Assembly (NCBI RefSeq): GCF_018141545.1
Contig: NZ_CP064356.1
Span: 1,240,001 to 1,304,000, forward strand
DNA from: Miltoncostaea oceani
Lineage (GTDB): Bacteria; Actinomycetota; Thermoleophilia; Miltoncostaeales; Miltoncostaeaceae
Direction of reading: 5' to 3'
DNA: 64,000 nucleotides
The notes beneath the pieces were generated by a model. That model had not been told where the DNA came from. It worked only from the letters and a program-made list of their open reading frames with translations, and did not search any database. The translations under genes and the position numbers were made by a program. This document shows positions 50,227 to 59,700 of this stretch, piece after piece. Position 1 is the stretch's first letter. Every line of letters begins with the position of its first letter.

Positions 50227-51923
50227 CACGAGGCCGTCGTGATGATCAGGGCGACCCCGGGGGCGCCGTCGCCGCCTTTGCCGCTGTTGCTTCCGTTCAG
50301 GGAGGCCCCGCCGCCGCCGCCCGCGGCACCGTAGTTCTGGCCGTTGCCGCCCGCGCCGGCGGCGCCCGCGACCGAGGCGCCGCCGCCACCGCCCCCGGCC
50401 CCGAGGGTGAACCCTGCGAAGGGCTCCGTGCCGTTCGTCGGGAGGGAGCCGACGCCGCCGGTGCCGCCGGTGTTGGCTCCCCCGGCCGGGGTGTTCTGGG
50501 AGCCCATCACGCGGTACCCGCCGACGCCGCCGGCGAACGCGGCCGGCGTCGCGCTGATGCTGCCCCCGCCGCCTCCCCCGGCGCCGGCGAACCCCGTCGC
50601 TGCACCCCCCGAGGAACCGTTTGCGCCGAGGGTGGTGTTGCCACCGTTCGCGCCGACCTGGGTGCCGCCGCCGCTGCCGCCGGGGGCGCCCATGTTCGAT
50701 GTCGAGCCGCCGGCGCCCGAGCCGCCACCGAAGCCGTTCCGGAGGACGACGCCGTCCGCCATGATCGCCGCCGACGTCACGCCGCCGCCGGATCCGTTCG
50801 TGCCGTTCGCGTTGTCGCTCGTGATCGCCGCCCCCCCGGCACCGCCGGCGCCGATCGTCACGGCACCCGTCGCGAGTCGCGACGTCGGGATGGTGACGTC
50901 GCAGACCCCGGCCCCCGAACCGCCGGTGCCGCCGCTGTTCGCCACGCCCGACGCGCGCCGCGACCCTGAACCGCCGCCGCCGCCACCACCGAGGAGGATC
51001 ACCCGGGTCTTCGCGGTCGGGACCGTCGCCGCCCACGCGGGCTTCGTCCACGTCCCGCTGGAGGTGAAGAGCTGGACGTCCTCGATCGCGGTGATCGGCC
51101 GCCACACGGCGGCCCCTGCGGTGTTGTCGAGGCAGATCCACTCGACCTGGGTCACCCGGTTCCAGACCTTCGAGCCGGGGAAGAAGCCGACGTAGAGGGG
51201 GTGCGCCCACCCCGTCATGTCGTAGGTGACGTCCCACGTCGCGTCGGGGTTGACGTCCGCGTAGTACCGGCTGGAGAGGCCGTACCAGGAGACGTACGCC
51301 TCGCTGACCACGTACCAGAGGGCGGCGCCGGGGGTGACGTCGTACGCCTGGTAGTGGATGAGGCTCTCGTCGTCGATCCAGACGTCGCCGACGACGTAGC
51401 CGTCGCCGCTGTCGTCGTTCTCGGTGGGGGTCCCGGTCCGGTGGTAGAGGCCGTGGACGCTGACGGCGCCAACGTGCGCGGCGAGCGCGCCGGCGGCCGT
51501 CGCCTCGGCTGCCGCCTGCGCGGCGTTCGCCTTCGCCTGGGCCCCGCTCGACGTCTCGAGGTTGGCGGTGCTTGCGATCCCGTGGACGCTTGTCGTGTCG
51601 GCCTCGTGCGCCGCGAGCTCGGCGTCGGTGGCGACGGTGGCGGCCAGCGCGGCGACCTTCGCCGCGGACCCGCTGACGGTCTCCAGGACGGACGTGTCGG
51701 CGATGCCGTGCACCGCGGTGGTGTCCGCCTCGTGGCTGGAGAGGGCGGCGGCGGCCGCTGCCGTGGCGGCGTTCGCCTTCGCCTGGGCGCCCGCTGCGGT
51801 CTCCAGGGCGGTGGTGTCCGCGATCCCGTGGACCGCGGAGGTGTCGGCGGCGTGGGCGGTGAGGTCGGCCTGGGTGATGTCCCCGCCGCCCCCGCCGCCC
51901 CCGCCCGGTGCCTGCGCCGGCAT
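50226..51923 (-). CDS. Tail fibre with glycine-rich adhesin domain
   Basis: 565 residues. After a Gly run, three repeats of about 37 residues follow (units of the form HEADTTxVHGIADTxxLETxSG with Ala-rich helices), probably a trimeric stalk. A globular middle follows (SLIHYQAYDVTPGAALWYVV), then VQLFTSSGTWTKPAW..TRVILLGGGGGGGSGS. The last 230 residues are extremely Gly-rich with evenly spaced GGxGG blocks, like the polyglycine-II sandwich of phage S16-type adhesins. It probably determines receptor specificity. Confidence 0.82.
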   Translation of the reverse strand: MPAQAPGGGGGGGGDITQADLTAHAADTSAVHGIADTTALETAAGAQAKANAATAAAAAALSSHEADTTAVHGIADTSVLETVSGSAAKVAALAATVATDAELAAHEADTTSVHGIASTANLETSSGAQAKANAAQAAAEATAAGALAAHVGAVSVHGLYHRTGTPTENDDSGDGYVVGDVWIDDESLIHYQAYDVTPGAALWYVVSEAYVSWYGLSSRYYADVNPDATWDVTYDMTGWAHPLYVGFFPGSKVWNRVTQVEWICLDNTAGAAVWRPITAIEDVQLFTSSGTWTKPAWAATVPTAKTRVILLGGGGGGGSGSRRASGVANSGGTGGSGAGVCDVTIPTSRLATGAVTIGAGGAGGAAITSDNANGTNGSGGGVTSAAIMADGVVLRNGFGGGSGAGGSTSNMGAPGGSGGGTQVGANGGNTTLGANGSSGGAATGFAGAGGGGGGSISATPAAFAGGVGGYRVMGSQNTPAGGANTGGTGGVGSLPTNGTEPFAGFTLGAGGGGGGASVAGAAGAGGNGQNYGAAGGGGGASLNGSNSGKGGDGAPGVALIITTAS

Positions 51924-51926
51924 CGG

Positions 51927-53405
51927 TCAGTCCTCCAGCGCGGCCCGGGCGCGGGCGATCCGCCCGAGGGCGTCGTCTCGCGCGGCCTCCGCGGCGAGGC
52001 GCGCCATCACCGCCGCGTCGCGCTCCGCCTTGATCCCGGCGCACGGGTCGGAGGGGTCGGGGGGCGGTGGCGGGGTGGGGGTGTTCGCGACCGTGACGGC
52101 GCGCGTGATGGTGGTCTCGTTCCCGACGGCGTCACGGGCCGTCGCCGTGAGCGTGTACGGACCGTCCGGGACCCGGGTCGTGTCGAAGGGCGTCTCACCC
52201 CAGGGGGCGGAGAGCTCGCGGAAGAGCAGCTGGTCGACGCCGGCCCCCTTCAGCCGGAACTCGACCCACGCGACCCCCGCCGGATCCGCGGCGGTCACGG
52301 TGTAGAGGAGCGGCCCGGCGAGGACCGCGCCCTCAGCGGGACGGACCCACGCCATGACGGGACCCGATGTGTCCTGCGACGGCGGCGGCGCCGGGTCGGG
52401 ACCCGGGTCGGGGGGAGGGGGGACGGCCCCGTCCACCAGCCAGACAGGGACCTTGTCGGCGGCGGGCGAGTCGGCGGGCACCCGGTAGTCCCCGATGCCG
52501 GTGTCCCGGTAGCGGGGATCGACGTCGAGGATCCGCGCCATCTGGACGTGCGGGGAGAGACCCCCCTCGAAGCGACCGCCCGGCTGGCCGCCGCGCCACA
52601 CGATCGCGTCCTCGAGGCGGCACGGGACGGCCGGAGTGTTCCCGCCGTCCCACTGCGACTCGACGAGGAAGTTCCCGGCGCGCGTCGCGCGGGTGATGCA
52701 GAGGTGGTGGGCATAGATTCCGGTGGTGCCGGGGTCCGCGACCCCCGTCGAGGCGTCGTCCTGCGACGAGCAGACGAGCCCGGCGCCGCAGAGGTCCACG
52801 ATGATCCGCTCGTACTCGGATCCGCGGGCGTCGGGGAAGGCGTGGAGCCCGAACATCGGACCGAGGCGGATGAGGCCGTTGCGGACCTTCGCGCCGCGGG
52901 TGAGCTTGTCGTAGACGCCCTGGTGCTTCACGTTGCCGGGGGTCCCGAACCGGACGATCTGGAAGGCGTCGAGGCTGAAGTCATGGGCGGGGCCGCGGCC
53001 ACCGAAGGTGGTGGGGACGCCGATCGTCAGCGCGATCGACCCGACCCCCGCGGCGTTCCGGTTCGTGATCCACAGGTCGCGGATGTGGTTCTCGTTGCCG
53101 TCGATCATCACGGACCCCGATGCGGCGAGCGCCTTCGAGGAGTCCACGCCGACCCCGTCGACGTCGCATGACGCACCGATGGTGAGGCGCCCCTCGATCA
53201 TCACCGGCAGGCCCCTGTCCGCGGACGGGAGGACCGACATGCCGTGCCGCCAGCCGCGGGCGCGGATCGTGACCTGGCTCGGCGTGACGAGCTGGGCGGT
53301 GCCGGCCGGGTAGCGGGCCGGGACGATCTCGATGTCGTCGCCCGGGCGGGCGTCCCCGAAGGCCTCGCGGACGCTGTCGCCGGGGTTGATGACGATCGGG
53401 GGCAC
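51927..53405 (-). CDS. Beta-helix tail spike-like protein
   Basis: 492 residues. The first 325 read as a right-handed parallel beta-helix of pectate-lyase type (GDSVREAFGDARPGDDIEIVPARYPAGTAQLVTPSQVTIRARGW, GNENHIRDLWITNRNAAG). A Pro-rich linker follows, then a bacterial Ig-like domain (PVMAWVRPAEGAVLAGPLLYTVTAADPAGVAWVEFRL..YTLTATARDAVGN) and a C-terminal coiled coil (CAGIKAERDAAVMARLAAEAARDDAL). It may degrade or bind surface polysaccharide. GTG 53405 follows a GAG site. Confidence 0.75.
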   Translation of the reverse strand: MPPIVINPGDSVREAFGDARPGDDIEIVPARYPAGTAQLVTPSQVTIRARGWRHGMSVLPSADRGLPVMIEGRLTIGASCDVDGVGVDSSKALAASGSVMIDGNENHIRDLWITNRNAAGVGSIALTIGVPTTFGGRGPAHDFSLDAFQIVRFGTPGNVKHQGVYDKLTRGAKVRNGLIRLGPMFGLHAFPDARGSEYERIIVDLCGAGLVCSSQDDASTGVADPGTTGIYAHHLCITRATRAGNFLVESQWDGGNTPAVPCRLEDAIVWRGGQPGGRFEGGLSPHVQMARILDVDPRYRDTGIGDYRVPADSPAADKVPVWLVDGAVPPPPDPGPDPAPPPSQDTSGPVMAWVRPAEGAVLAGPLLYTVTAADPAGVAWVEFRLKGAGVDQLLFRELSAPWGETPFDTTRVPDGPYTLTATARDAVGNETTITRAVTVANTPTPPPPPDPSDPCAGIKAERDAAVMARLAAEAARDDALGRIARARAALED

Positions 53406-53413
53406 GGGGGCTC

Positions 53414-54952
53414 CTATCTGCTGACGATGGTCTGGGGCGAGCGGGCGTCGTAGAGGACCTGCTTGCCGAGGTCCCGTGCCCCGTCGAGCTGGCCGTTGAC
53501 GGAGTCGTAGGCGTCGGTGCCGCTCGCGGCGTTCATGCCGAGGTGCGCGGAGACGTAGCCGGTGCCGGCGGCGGCGCGGATCGAGATCCCGTTGCGCGCC
53601 GATCCGTAGGCGCTCGAGCTGTTCTCGACGCGGCCAGCGGCGGCGGACTGGAGGGCGGCGAGGGCGATCGCGTTGACGCCGGTGCGGCGCATCACGATCC
53701 AGTTCTCGCCGGTGAACGACGCCGCGCCGACGGCGCCGGCGGCGAAGGACGGGACGCCGGTGACGGTCTGGAGGGAGGCGTCGAACTTGTTCGCGGTCTC
53801 GGTGCCGGCGGGGGCGCCCTGGCGGAAGACGTGGACACCGGCGCCGGCGGGTGTGCCGGCGGCGACGGGCCCCGGGTACACCTCGAAGCGCGGGCCCGTC
53901 CAGCCGGTCTGGAGGGTGATGTAGACCTCCTCGCGGCTGTAGACGTCGGAGGCGAGGCGCATCACCGCCCGGACGACGGCGCGGTCGGCGGTCCACTCCA
54001 CGACGTTCGCGGAGACGAGGGTGTCGCAGTAGGCGGTCGACGCGCCGACCCGCTCGACGAGGACCTTCCCCTGCTCCGCCCACGCGGCGCCGGTCCACCG
54101 GTCGATCGCGAAGCCGTCGGTGTTCGCGGCGTCGAAGCGGACGCGGCAGATCCCGTTGTCGAGGACGGGGACGTCGGCGCCGGCGCGCCAGTCGGCGGCG
54201 GGGTCGCACGGCCAGTCGGGGCCGTAGGCCTCCTCCCACTGGCTCGCGGGCCCCGACGTCGGGCCGGTGAGGGTGCCGCGGCGGTCGTAGACGACAACGT
54301 CGCCGAGGTTGCGGTTGGCGGCGGCCTGCTCGAAGTGGATGACGGCGAGGTCGGCGGGGGAGACGACCCCGACGATCGACGCCCCCCCGTACCCGGTCCG
54401 GGCGGTCGTCAGCGCCAGCGTCGAGAACGACGAGACGAGGGCGTCGGTGATGGTGCTCGGGAGCCACACGACGGCGGACGGCGTCATCCCGCTGAAGTTC
54501 GTCGAGTAGATCCGGCGGAGCTGGTCGCGGGCCTCCGTCGCGACCCGGCGGTCGCGGAGGTAGGCGACGACGGCCCGGCGGTGTGTGCGGGGCCGTCCGA
54601 CGAGGGCGAGGTCGATGGTGCCGAGCTTCCAGACGGCGGTGTCGAGGGCGACGCCCTCGAGGTCGAAGGTCGTCGCCCCTGGGACGTACCAGCCGTCGTG
54701 CTCGGGGTCGTCGGGCCACGAGAGGTAGACCGCGCGGTCGCGGGCGGGGAGGTTGTTGAGGAGGGACCGCAGCTGCCGGCGGATCCGCTCGCGCTCGGCG
54801 CTGGTGTCCGCCCACGTGGTGAGGGCGAGGGAGGAGGAGAGGCCCGACCGGGCGCCGGCGACGGGGGTCGCGCCGACGCGGGCGACGGCTTCACCGACGC
54901 CCTCGGCGAGGCTGTCGGGGGCGTCGAAGACGATGCGGCCGAGGGTCAGCAT
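53414..54952 (-). CDS. Baseplate/distal tail protein
   Basis: 512 residues beginning MLTLGRIVFDAPDSLAEGVGEAVARVGA, with YLSWPDDPEHDGWYVPGATTFDLEGVALDTAVWKLGTIDLALVGR typical of a distal-tail-type N-terminal barrel. A large carbohydrate-binding-like C-terminal region follows. It lies between the tape measure and fibres, the normal place of a Dit-like protein. The start overlaps the tape measure stop (TGATG). Confidence 0.68.
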   Translation of the reverse strand: MLTLGRIVFDAPDSLAEGVGEAVARVGATPVAGARSGLSSSLALTTWADTSAERERIRRQLRSLLNNLPARDRAVYLSWPDDPEHDGWYVPGATTFDLEGVALDTAVWKLGTIDLALVGRPRTHRRAVVAYLRDRRVATEARDQLRRIYSTNFSGMTPSAVVWLPSTITDALVSSFSTLALTTARTGYGGASIVGVVSPADLAVIHFEQAAANRNLGDVVVYDRRGTLTGPTSGPASQWEEAYGPDWPCDPAADWRAGADVPVLDNGICRVRFDAANTDGFAIDRWTGAAWAEQGKVLVERVGASTAYCDTLVSANVVEWTADRAVVRAVMRLASDVYSREEVYITLQTGWTGPRFEVYPGPVAAGTPAGAGVHVFRQGAPAGTETANKFDASLQTVTGVPSFAAGAVGAASFTGENWIVMRRTGVNAIALAALQSAAAGRVENSSSAYGSARNGISIRAAAGTGYVSAHLGMNAASGTDAYDSVNGQLDGARDLGKQVLYDARSPQTIVSR

Positions 54953-57225
54953 CAGATCCCGGTCTCCATCCCGACGAAGCGGTCGGAGGAGGAGGCGGTC
55001 AGCGACCGGAGGACCTCGAGCTGGCCGCGGTAGCCGAAGGCGACGGAGCCGCCGAACGACTGCTTAGTCGCCTCGGTGTTCTCCTTCAGCGCCTCGGTGT
55101 TCGCGTTCTGCGACTCGATCTGCTCACGGGCCGACCGGGCGGATGCGACGGCGCGGGCGGCGTCGGCGATGCGGCGGGGGTCGCCCGAGGCGCGCGCGGC
55201 GTCGAGCTCTGCCTGCGCGACGGCCTCGACGCCACGCGCCGCGGCCAGGTCGTCGTCGAGCCCTGGCGTCAGGGCGGCCTCCGCGACCGCGGCGTCGGCG
55301 AAGTCTCCGGTGGTGGGGCCGGCGTCGGCGGACGCGCTGCCGCCCTCGGTCCCCCGGTCGATCGCCGCCTGCTCCTCCCCGAGCTCAGCGGCCTCGACGA
55401 CCAGGTCAGCGTCCTCAGCGACGAGGGACTCGATCTCGTCCTGGATGTTGCTGATGGCCTGGGTCAGCGCGGCGCGCTGGTCGAGCGCCTTCTGTCGGCC
55501 GCCGCCTTTGTTCGGGACCTTGATCTTCGCTCGGCGGCGGCGCGCGTTGTTCATCGCCGTGACGAGCAGCCCGTGACGGCCGCGCATCTTCGAGCGCAGG
55601 GTCGCGATCGTCGAGAGCCGCGACGCGATCGCGGCCTTCTCCCCGGCGTCTCGGATCTGGTCGGGCGTGAAGCCGGCGCCGCGCGCCGCGCCCTCGGCCG
55701 CCCGCCGGGCGTTGCTCTCCGCCCTCCCGCCTGCCGCCCTGCTGCGGTCGAGGTCCAGTGGCGATCCGGCCGCCGCGCGCCGGAGGCCCCCGGTCAGGGG
55801 CCCGCTGGTCGCGTTCTCCGCGATGTTGGGCAGCAGCCCACCGAGGTTGGGCACCAGGCTGCTCGCGCTTGGGATCAGCCCGCGGATCCGGGAGCCGATA
55901 TCGCCGAGGCCCGAGACGATGCCGGACGCGATCGCGCGACCGATGGACTCCCCGGCCGCCAGAGCCGCACCCGCAAGCGACGAGACCGCGCTGACGACCG
56001 CGGTCGTGAGCCGTCCCGCGAGTCCCTTCACGCCGCTGATGATCCCAGACGCGATTGCCTTCCCCGCCGCGATCGCGAGCCGGAGGGCGATCGGCGCGAG
56101 GGTGCGGATGATGTCCACGATGTCCGCGATGACGTTCCGCACGATCGCCGTGAGCGACCGCCAGGCCGCGCCCCAGTCGCCGCGGATGACGGCCAGCACC
56201 AGCTCGATGGCCTCCCGGATGTTCGCCATGGCGCGCTGGACGACCCGGATGCCGAGGGCGAAGACCGTCTTGATGTCGTCGCCGAAGCGGTTCCAGAACG
56301 CCCGGGCGCCGGCGACGACCGCACGGATGGTGGGCAGGACGTTCGAGTCGAACCAAGCCATCGCGCGCGCGGCCGCGGCGCGGGCGCCGTCGAAGGCGCG
56401 TTGGGCGACGTCGCGGATCTGTGGCCAGTTGCGCTTGAAGGACTCGACGACGTTCATGACCTGCGGCAAGAGCCGCGCCGCCAGCCCCTCGGCGGCGTCC
56501 TCGGCGCCGCGCTGAAACTGCTGCAGCGCCTCGGTCGCCTCCCCTTCTGAGCGGGCCGCTCCACCGAATTGGGTCTCGAGCTCGGCGAGGATCAGCTTCT
56601 GGGCGCCGAGAATGTCGCCCGACTCCTGCATCGTGCGGATCTGGTCCTTCTGCTCCTGCGTGAAGGACACGCCCGCCCGGGTGAGAGCCGTGACGCCCTT
56701 GATCGGGTCGTTCAGCGCCTTGCCGACCTGAATCGACGCCGCCGACATGTCGGTCCCGAGGGCGACCGACAGGTCGTTGGCGGCCTCCACCCCGCGGTTG
56801 AAGATGTCGTTGTTCTTTCCGGCCTCGTTCCTGACCTTGGTGAACGTGAGGAGGAGGTTCGCGCCGGACTGGATCGCGTCGTCGGCGGTGCCGGTCTGCG
56901 ACTGCAGGGATGAGGCAAGGTCCTCGACGTCCTTCGCCGTGACGTTGGCGACGCCGCCGGTGGTCTCGAGGACGTTGGCCGTCCGCGCGCTCGCCTTCTC
57001 CTGGGCGAGCAGTTCGCGGGTGCCGAAGGCGAGGCCCGTCGCGAGCCCCCCCACGCCGACGGCGGCGCCCGTCGCGAGGGCCCGGGCGCCGAAGAGGGCG
57101 AGCCCGCGGCCGGCGCGGCCGACGCGGCTGTCCATCTGACCGGCGTCGCGGGACACCTGCCCGAAGGTGCGCTGCAGCGACCTCGCGTCGCCGGTGATGA
57201 CGACTTCGAGTCGTCGGGTGCTCAC
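54952..57225 (-). CDS. Tail tape measure protein
   Basis: 757 residues. N-terminal STRRLEVVITGDARSLQRTFGQVSRDAGQMD, TMP-family region with ANVLETTGGVANVTAKDVEDLASSLQSQTGTADDAIQSGANLLLTF and AASIQVGKALNDPIKGVTALTRAGVSFTQEQ, a hydrophobic segment set around 370-450 (IALRLAIAAGKAIASGIISGV; SSLAGAALAAGESIG), and a charged helical C-terminus. It sets tail length; at roughly 0.15 nm per residue this predicts about 110 nm. It follows the tail assembly chaperone by three bases. Confidence 0.92.
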   Translation of the reverse strand: MSTRRLEVVITGDARSLQRTFGQVSRDAGQMDSRVGRAGRGLALFGARALATGAAVGVGGLATGLAFGTRELLAQEKASARTANVLETTGGVANVTAKDVEDLASSLQSQTGTADDAIQSGANLLLTFTKVRNEAGKNNDIFNRGVEAANDLSVALGTDMSAASIQVGKALNDPIKGVTALTRAGVSFTQEQKDQIRTMQESGDILGAQKLILAELETQFGGAARSEGEATEALQQFQRGAEDAAEGLAARLLPQVMNVVESFKRNWPQIRDVAQRAFDGARAAAARAMAWFDSNVLPTIRAVVAGARAFWNRFGDDIKTVFALGIRVVQRAMANIREAIELVLAVIRGDWGAAWRSLTAIVRNVIADIVDIIRTLAPIALRLAIAAGKAIASGIISGVKGLAGRLTTAVVSAVSSLAGAALAAGESIGRAIASGIVSGLGDIGSRIRGLIPSASSLVPNLGGLLPNIAENATSGPLTGGLRRAAAGSPLDLDRSRAAGGRAESNARRAAEGAARGAGFTPDQIRDAGEKAAIASRLSTIATLRSKMRGRHGLLVTAMNNARRRRAKIKVPNKGGGRQKALDQRAALTQAISNIQDEIESLVAEDADLVVEAAELGEEQAAIDRGTEGGSASADAGPTTGDFADAAVAEAALTPGLDDDLAAARGVEAVAQAELDAARASGDPRRIADAARAVASARSAREQIESQNANTEALKENTEATKQSFGGSVAFGYRGQLEVLRSLTASSSDRFVGMETGI

Positions 57226-57228
57226 GTC

Positions 57229-57650
57229 CTAGCCCTCCGCCTGTGACGCTTGGGAGACGGCGTGGGCCATCAAATCGAGCTCACGGCGCGTCAGGAGCTC
57301 GAGGTCCCAGGGCCGGAGCCCGAAGACCTGGCCGTGGTACGGCCGCCACTCTTGCCGGACTTGCTCGCGCGCTTGCGCGAGCCGCTGGTAGGAGGGACCG
57401 CGGCCGCCTTCGCGTCCTCGGAGAGCGCGTCGAGCGTGATGGACGTGACGTCGTCGAGGGAGAGGTCCGGCTCCTCGTGGCGGCGGATGAGCCACACCAG
57501 CCAGCACACCGCCTTCATCGACTCGAAGTCGATGCGGACGAAGGCCTCGCCCCACTCCTCCTCCATCGCGATCATGTCGGCCGCCGTCAGCTGCGACTGG
57601 CGGTAGTCCACTCCGCCCCAGCGAACCGTCAGCTCGTTGTCGATGGGCAC
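57229..57650 (-). CDS. Tail assembly chaperone with -1 frameshift extension
   Basis: The zero frame (57291-57650, GTG start, 119 residues: ELTVRWGGVDYRQSQLTAADMIAMEEEWGEAF..) ends TTARSSGSGPGTSSS. The -1 frame stays open beyond it and ends at 57229 with QEWRPYHGQVFGLRPWDLELLTRRELDLMAHAV, the typical C-terminal extension of lambda G-GT-type chaperones. Both products would guide tape measure assembly. I see no canonical heptamer; the shift must occur upstream of 57291, probably between about 57380 and 57440. Confidence 0.8.
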
Positions 57651-58043
57651 TCAGCCCTCCCAGATCCGCGCGACGTCGCCGAGCGCGTCGTCCAGCCGCT
57701 CCACGACGTCGCGTCGCTTGGCTTCGAGCGCCGGGCCGATGAACGCCCGGCGCCCCCCGTTCTCGAACTCCAGCCGCCGCGGGTAGGGGTAGCCGCCCGG
57801 GTACCGGGCCGACACCCGGCGGGCGTTGGCGCGCACGCCCGCGCGGTTGCCGCTCGTGAAGCTGCGGATGCTGGTCCTCGTCCGGCCGGATCGGACCGGC
57901 GCCCGCCGCCGCGCCTCGCCCGCCACGAGCTCGGCCGCCTCTTTGAGCGCAACCCGGACGCCCTGAAGGAGCGCAGGGTCGATCCGCTTCAGGTCGCGCC
58001 GGAAGGCCGCGAGGCCCTCGATGCTGATCGCGGTGGTCGCCAC
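57651..58043 (-). CDS. HK97-gp10-like tail completion protein
   Basis: 130 residues: AISIEGLAAFRRDLKRIDPALLQGVRVALKEAAELVAGEARRRAPVRSGRTRTSIR followed by YPYPRRLEFENGGRRAFIGPALEAKRRDVVERL. This is the HK97 gp10 family pattern (long helix, RAPVxxGxLRxS, YxxxxEFG). It joins head and tail. Confidence 0.88.
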   Translation of the reverse strand: MATTAISIEGLAAFRRDLKRIDPALLQGVRVALKEAAELVAGEARRRAPVRSGRTRTSIRSFTSGNRAGVRANARRVSARYPGGYPYPRRLEFENGGRRAFIGPALEAKRRDVVERLDDALGDVARIWEG

Positions 58044-58046
58044 CGG

Positions 58047-59036
58047 CTACGAGGCGACGTCCGTCGTGAAGTAGTCGAGGGTCAGCTCCTCGTTGGTGCC
58101 GTCGTCGAGGACCTCGAAGGGCGCCGAGACGGTGAGAACGTCGGGGCCCTGGATGACGGGGATCTCACCGTCGAACCTCGCCTTCGGGATGATGACGTCG
58201 AGGCCGTAGTAGTTCGGAGCCGCGTCGATCTGGGATCCGCGGATAACCGCGCCGATCGGCACCTCGGCGCCCGGGGCGGCGTTGAGGAAGAAGTTGACCT
58301 GGGTCATCGACTCGAACTCGAAGGTCAGGGTCCCCGTCACCGCGCGGCGGGCGGCGATCACGGGGCGCTTCTTCAGCGCGCTGTTCTGCACGAAGAAGCG
58401 GTCGGTCTTCATCCCGTGGTCGACCGACAGCGTCATGCCCGTCGGGGTGACTCCGCCGGCGTTCACGGTGACCGCGGTCTGCTGGTAGGAGAAGAGCTCG
58501 TCCGCGGCCGGGTAGGCGGCCACGGCGAGCGCCTGGGCGGTGACCATGTCCTGGGCGTCGAAGGTCGGCGTGAACATCACGAGGCCGTCCACGTCGACGC
58601 CGAGCTCCCAACCGGTGACGACGCACCCGAGGAACGTGAATGGGTTCGTCGTCGCCCCGATGTCGGGGGCGCCCTTCTGGATCGTCAGGGACAGGTCGTC
58701 GAGGTCGCCGAAGACGTGGCGGTGCCGGCGCTGCAGCGTCGCGCCGCCCGGGGTGGTGATCGTCACGGCGCCCATCGCGTGCTTCAGCAGGAGGCCGAAG
58801 CCCTTCGACGCGAGCTCGAAGGTGACGGGGCCGCCGCCGCCCTTCTTGTTCACTGCCCACCGCGACGTCCGCTGGATGTTGGAGCCGCGGCGGATGCCGG
58901 CGCTCTGGATGGTCTCCCGGTTGAAGACGAGCCCCTCGGTGTTGAACTCGAGGAAGCGCGTCGGCACGACGAACGTGCCGTAGGTCGTCTCGGCGACGAA
59001 GCCGAGCTGACCCCCGATGCCGGATCGGTGGCCCAT
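58047..59036 (-). CDS. Major tail (tube) protein
   Basis: 329 residues: GIGGQLGFVAETTYGTFVVPTRFLEFNTEGL near the start, then a beta-rich tube domain (VTGWELGVDVDGLVMFTPTFDAQDM, VTGTLTFEFESMTQVNFFLNA). It forms the tail tube by hexamer stacking. A second product by frameshift is not evident. Confidence 0.86.
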   Translation of the reverse strand: MGHRSGIGGQLGFVAETTYGTFVVPTRFLEFNTEGLVFNRETIQSAGIRRGSNIQRTSRWAVNKKGGGGPVTFELASKGFGLLLKHAMGAVTITTPGGATLQRRHRHVFGDLDDLSLTIQKGAPDIGATTNPFTFLGCVVTGWELGVDVDGLVMFTPTFDAQDMVTAQALAVAAYPAADELFSYQQTAVTVNAGGVTPTGMTLSVDHGMKTDRFFVQNSALKKRPVIAARRAVTGTLTFEFESMTQVNFFLNAAPGAEVPIGAVIRGSQIDAAPNYYGLDVIIPKARFDGEIPVIQGPDVLTVSAPFEVLDDGTNEELTLDYFTTDVAS

Positions 59037-59039
59037 GGC

Positions 59040-59249
59040 CTAGTCCTCCTTCTTGTCGTCGGACTTGGCCGCGGGCTTCGCCTCGGTCCAGGTGTCCTGG
59101 TCGAGGAGGCTGCGGCCGAGGGCGGCGGCCTCCTTCGCCGTCATGTGGTCGGAGAGGTCGATGTCGTGGCCCTTCGCCACCTCGACGTGGCCGCCGTTGG
59201 GCAGGGGGAGAGAGACCCGGTCCACCGGGCCCGAGTAGTGCAGTCGCAT
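59040..59249 (-). CDS. Small head-tail region protein
   Basis: 69 residues: MRLHYSGPVDRVSLPLPNGGHVEVAKGHDIDLSDHMTAKEAAALG with a charged tail. AGGAGG lies 8 bases before ATG 59249. Similar short acidic/basic proteins next to the tail tube gene are common in actinophages; function unknown. Confidence 0.65.
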   Translation of the reverse strand: MRLHYSGPVDRVSLPLPNGGHVEVAKGHDIDLSDHMTAKEAAALGRSLLDQDTWTEAKPAAKSDDKKED

Positions 59250-59274
59250 CAGGGGGCCTCCTAGGCTCCGGTTC

Positions 59275-59700
59275 TCAGATCCGGGTCTCGCAGTTGACGT
59301 GCACGGTGACCTCGGCCCAGCGCTCGCCGCCGGCGACGCCCTCGGTGAGGTCGGTCTTCTCGACCCGCGCCCAGATGAGCCCGGGGAGACCGAGGGTCTC
59401 GTCGGCGCGCAGGAGGTCCTCGATGGCGCCAGCGAGCTCGTAGGCACGGTCGGCGATCGCCCGGGCGTCGTCGACGTCGGGTCGGACGATCGAGACGACG
59501 ATCTCGACGCGGAAGGTCTCCTTGCGCCGGCTGCGGCCGATGGCCGCCGCGGCCTGCGTCCCCGTGACGTCGCCGACGAAGACCCACTCGCGGTCCTTGT
59601 CCCCGCGGGGACTGCCCCACGTCACCTGGATCCCGGGCAGCGCGGCGGCGGTCGCGTCGACGAGGGCGCCCTTCACCGCGGGGACGAGGCTCTGGGCCAT
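59275..59700 (-). CDS. Tail terminator-like protein
   Basis: 141 residues: SLVPAVKGALVDATAAALPGIQVTWGSPRGDKDREWVFVGDVTGTQ then RVEIVVSIVRPDVDDARAIADRAYELAGAIEDLL and RWAEVTVHVNCETRI. This alpha/beta pattern matches lambda gpU/tail-terminator-type proteins. It overlaps the connector gene as TGATG. Confidence 0.72.
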   Translation of the reverse strand: MAQSLVPAVKGALVDATAAALPGIQVTWGSPRGDKDREWVFVGDVTGTQAAAAIGRSRRKETFRVEIVVSIVRPDVDDARAIADRAYELAGAIEDLLRADETLGLPGLIWARVEKTDLTEGVAGGERWAEVTVHVNCETRI

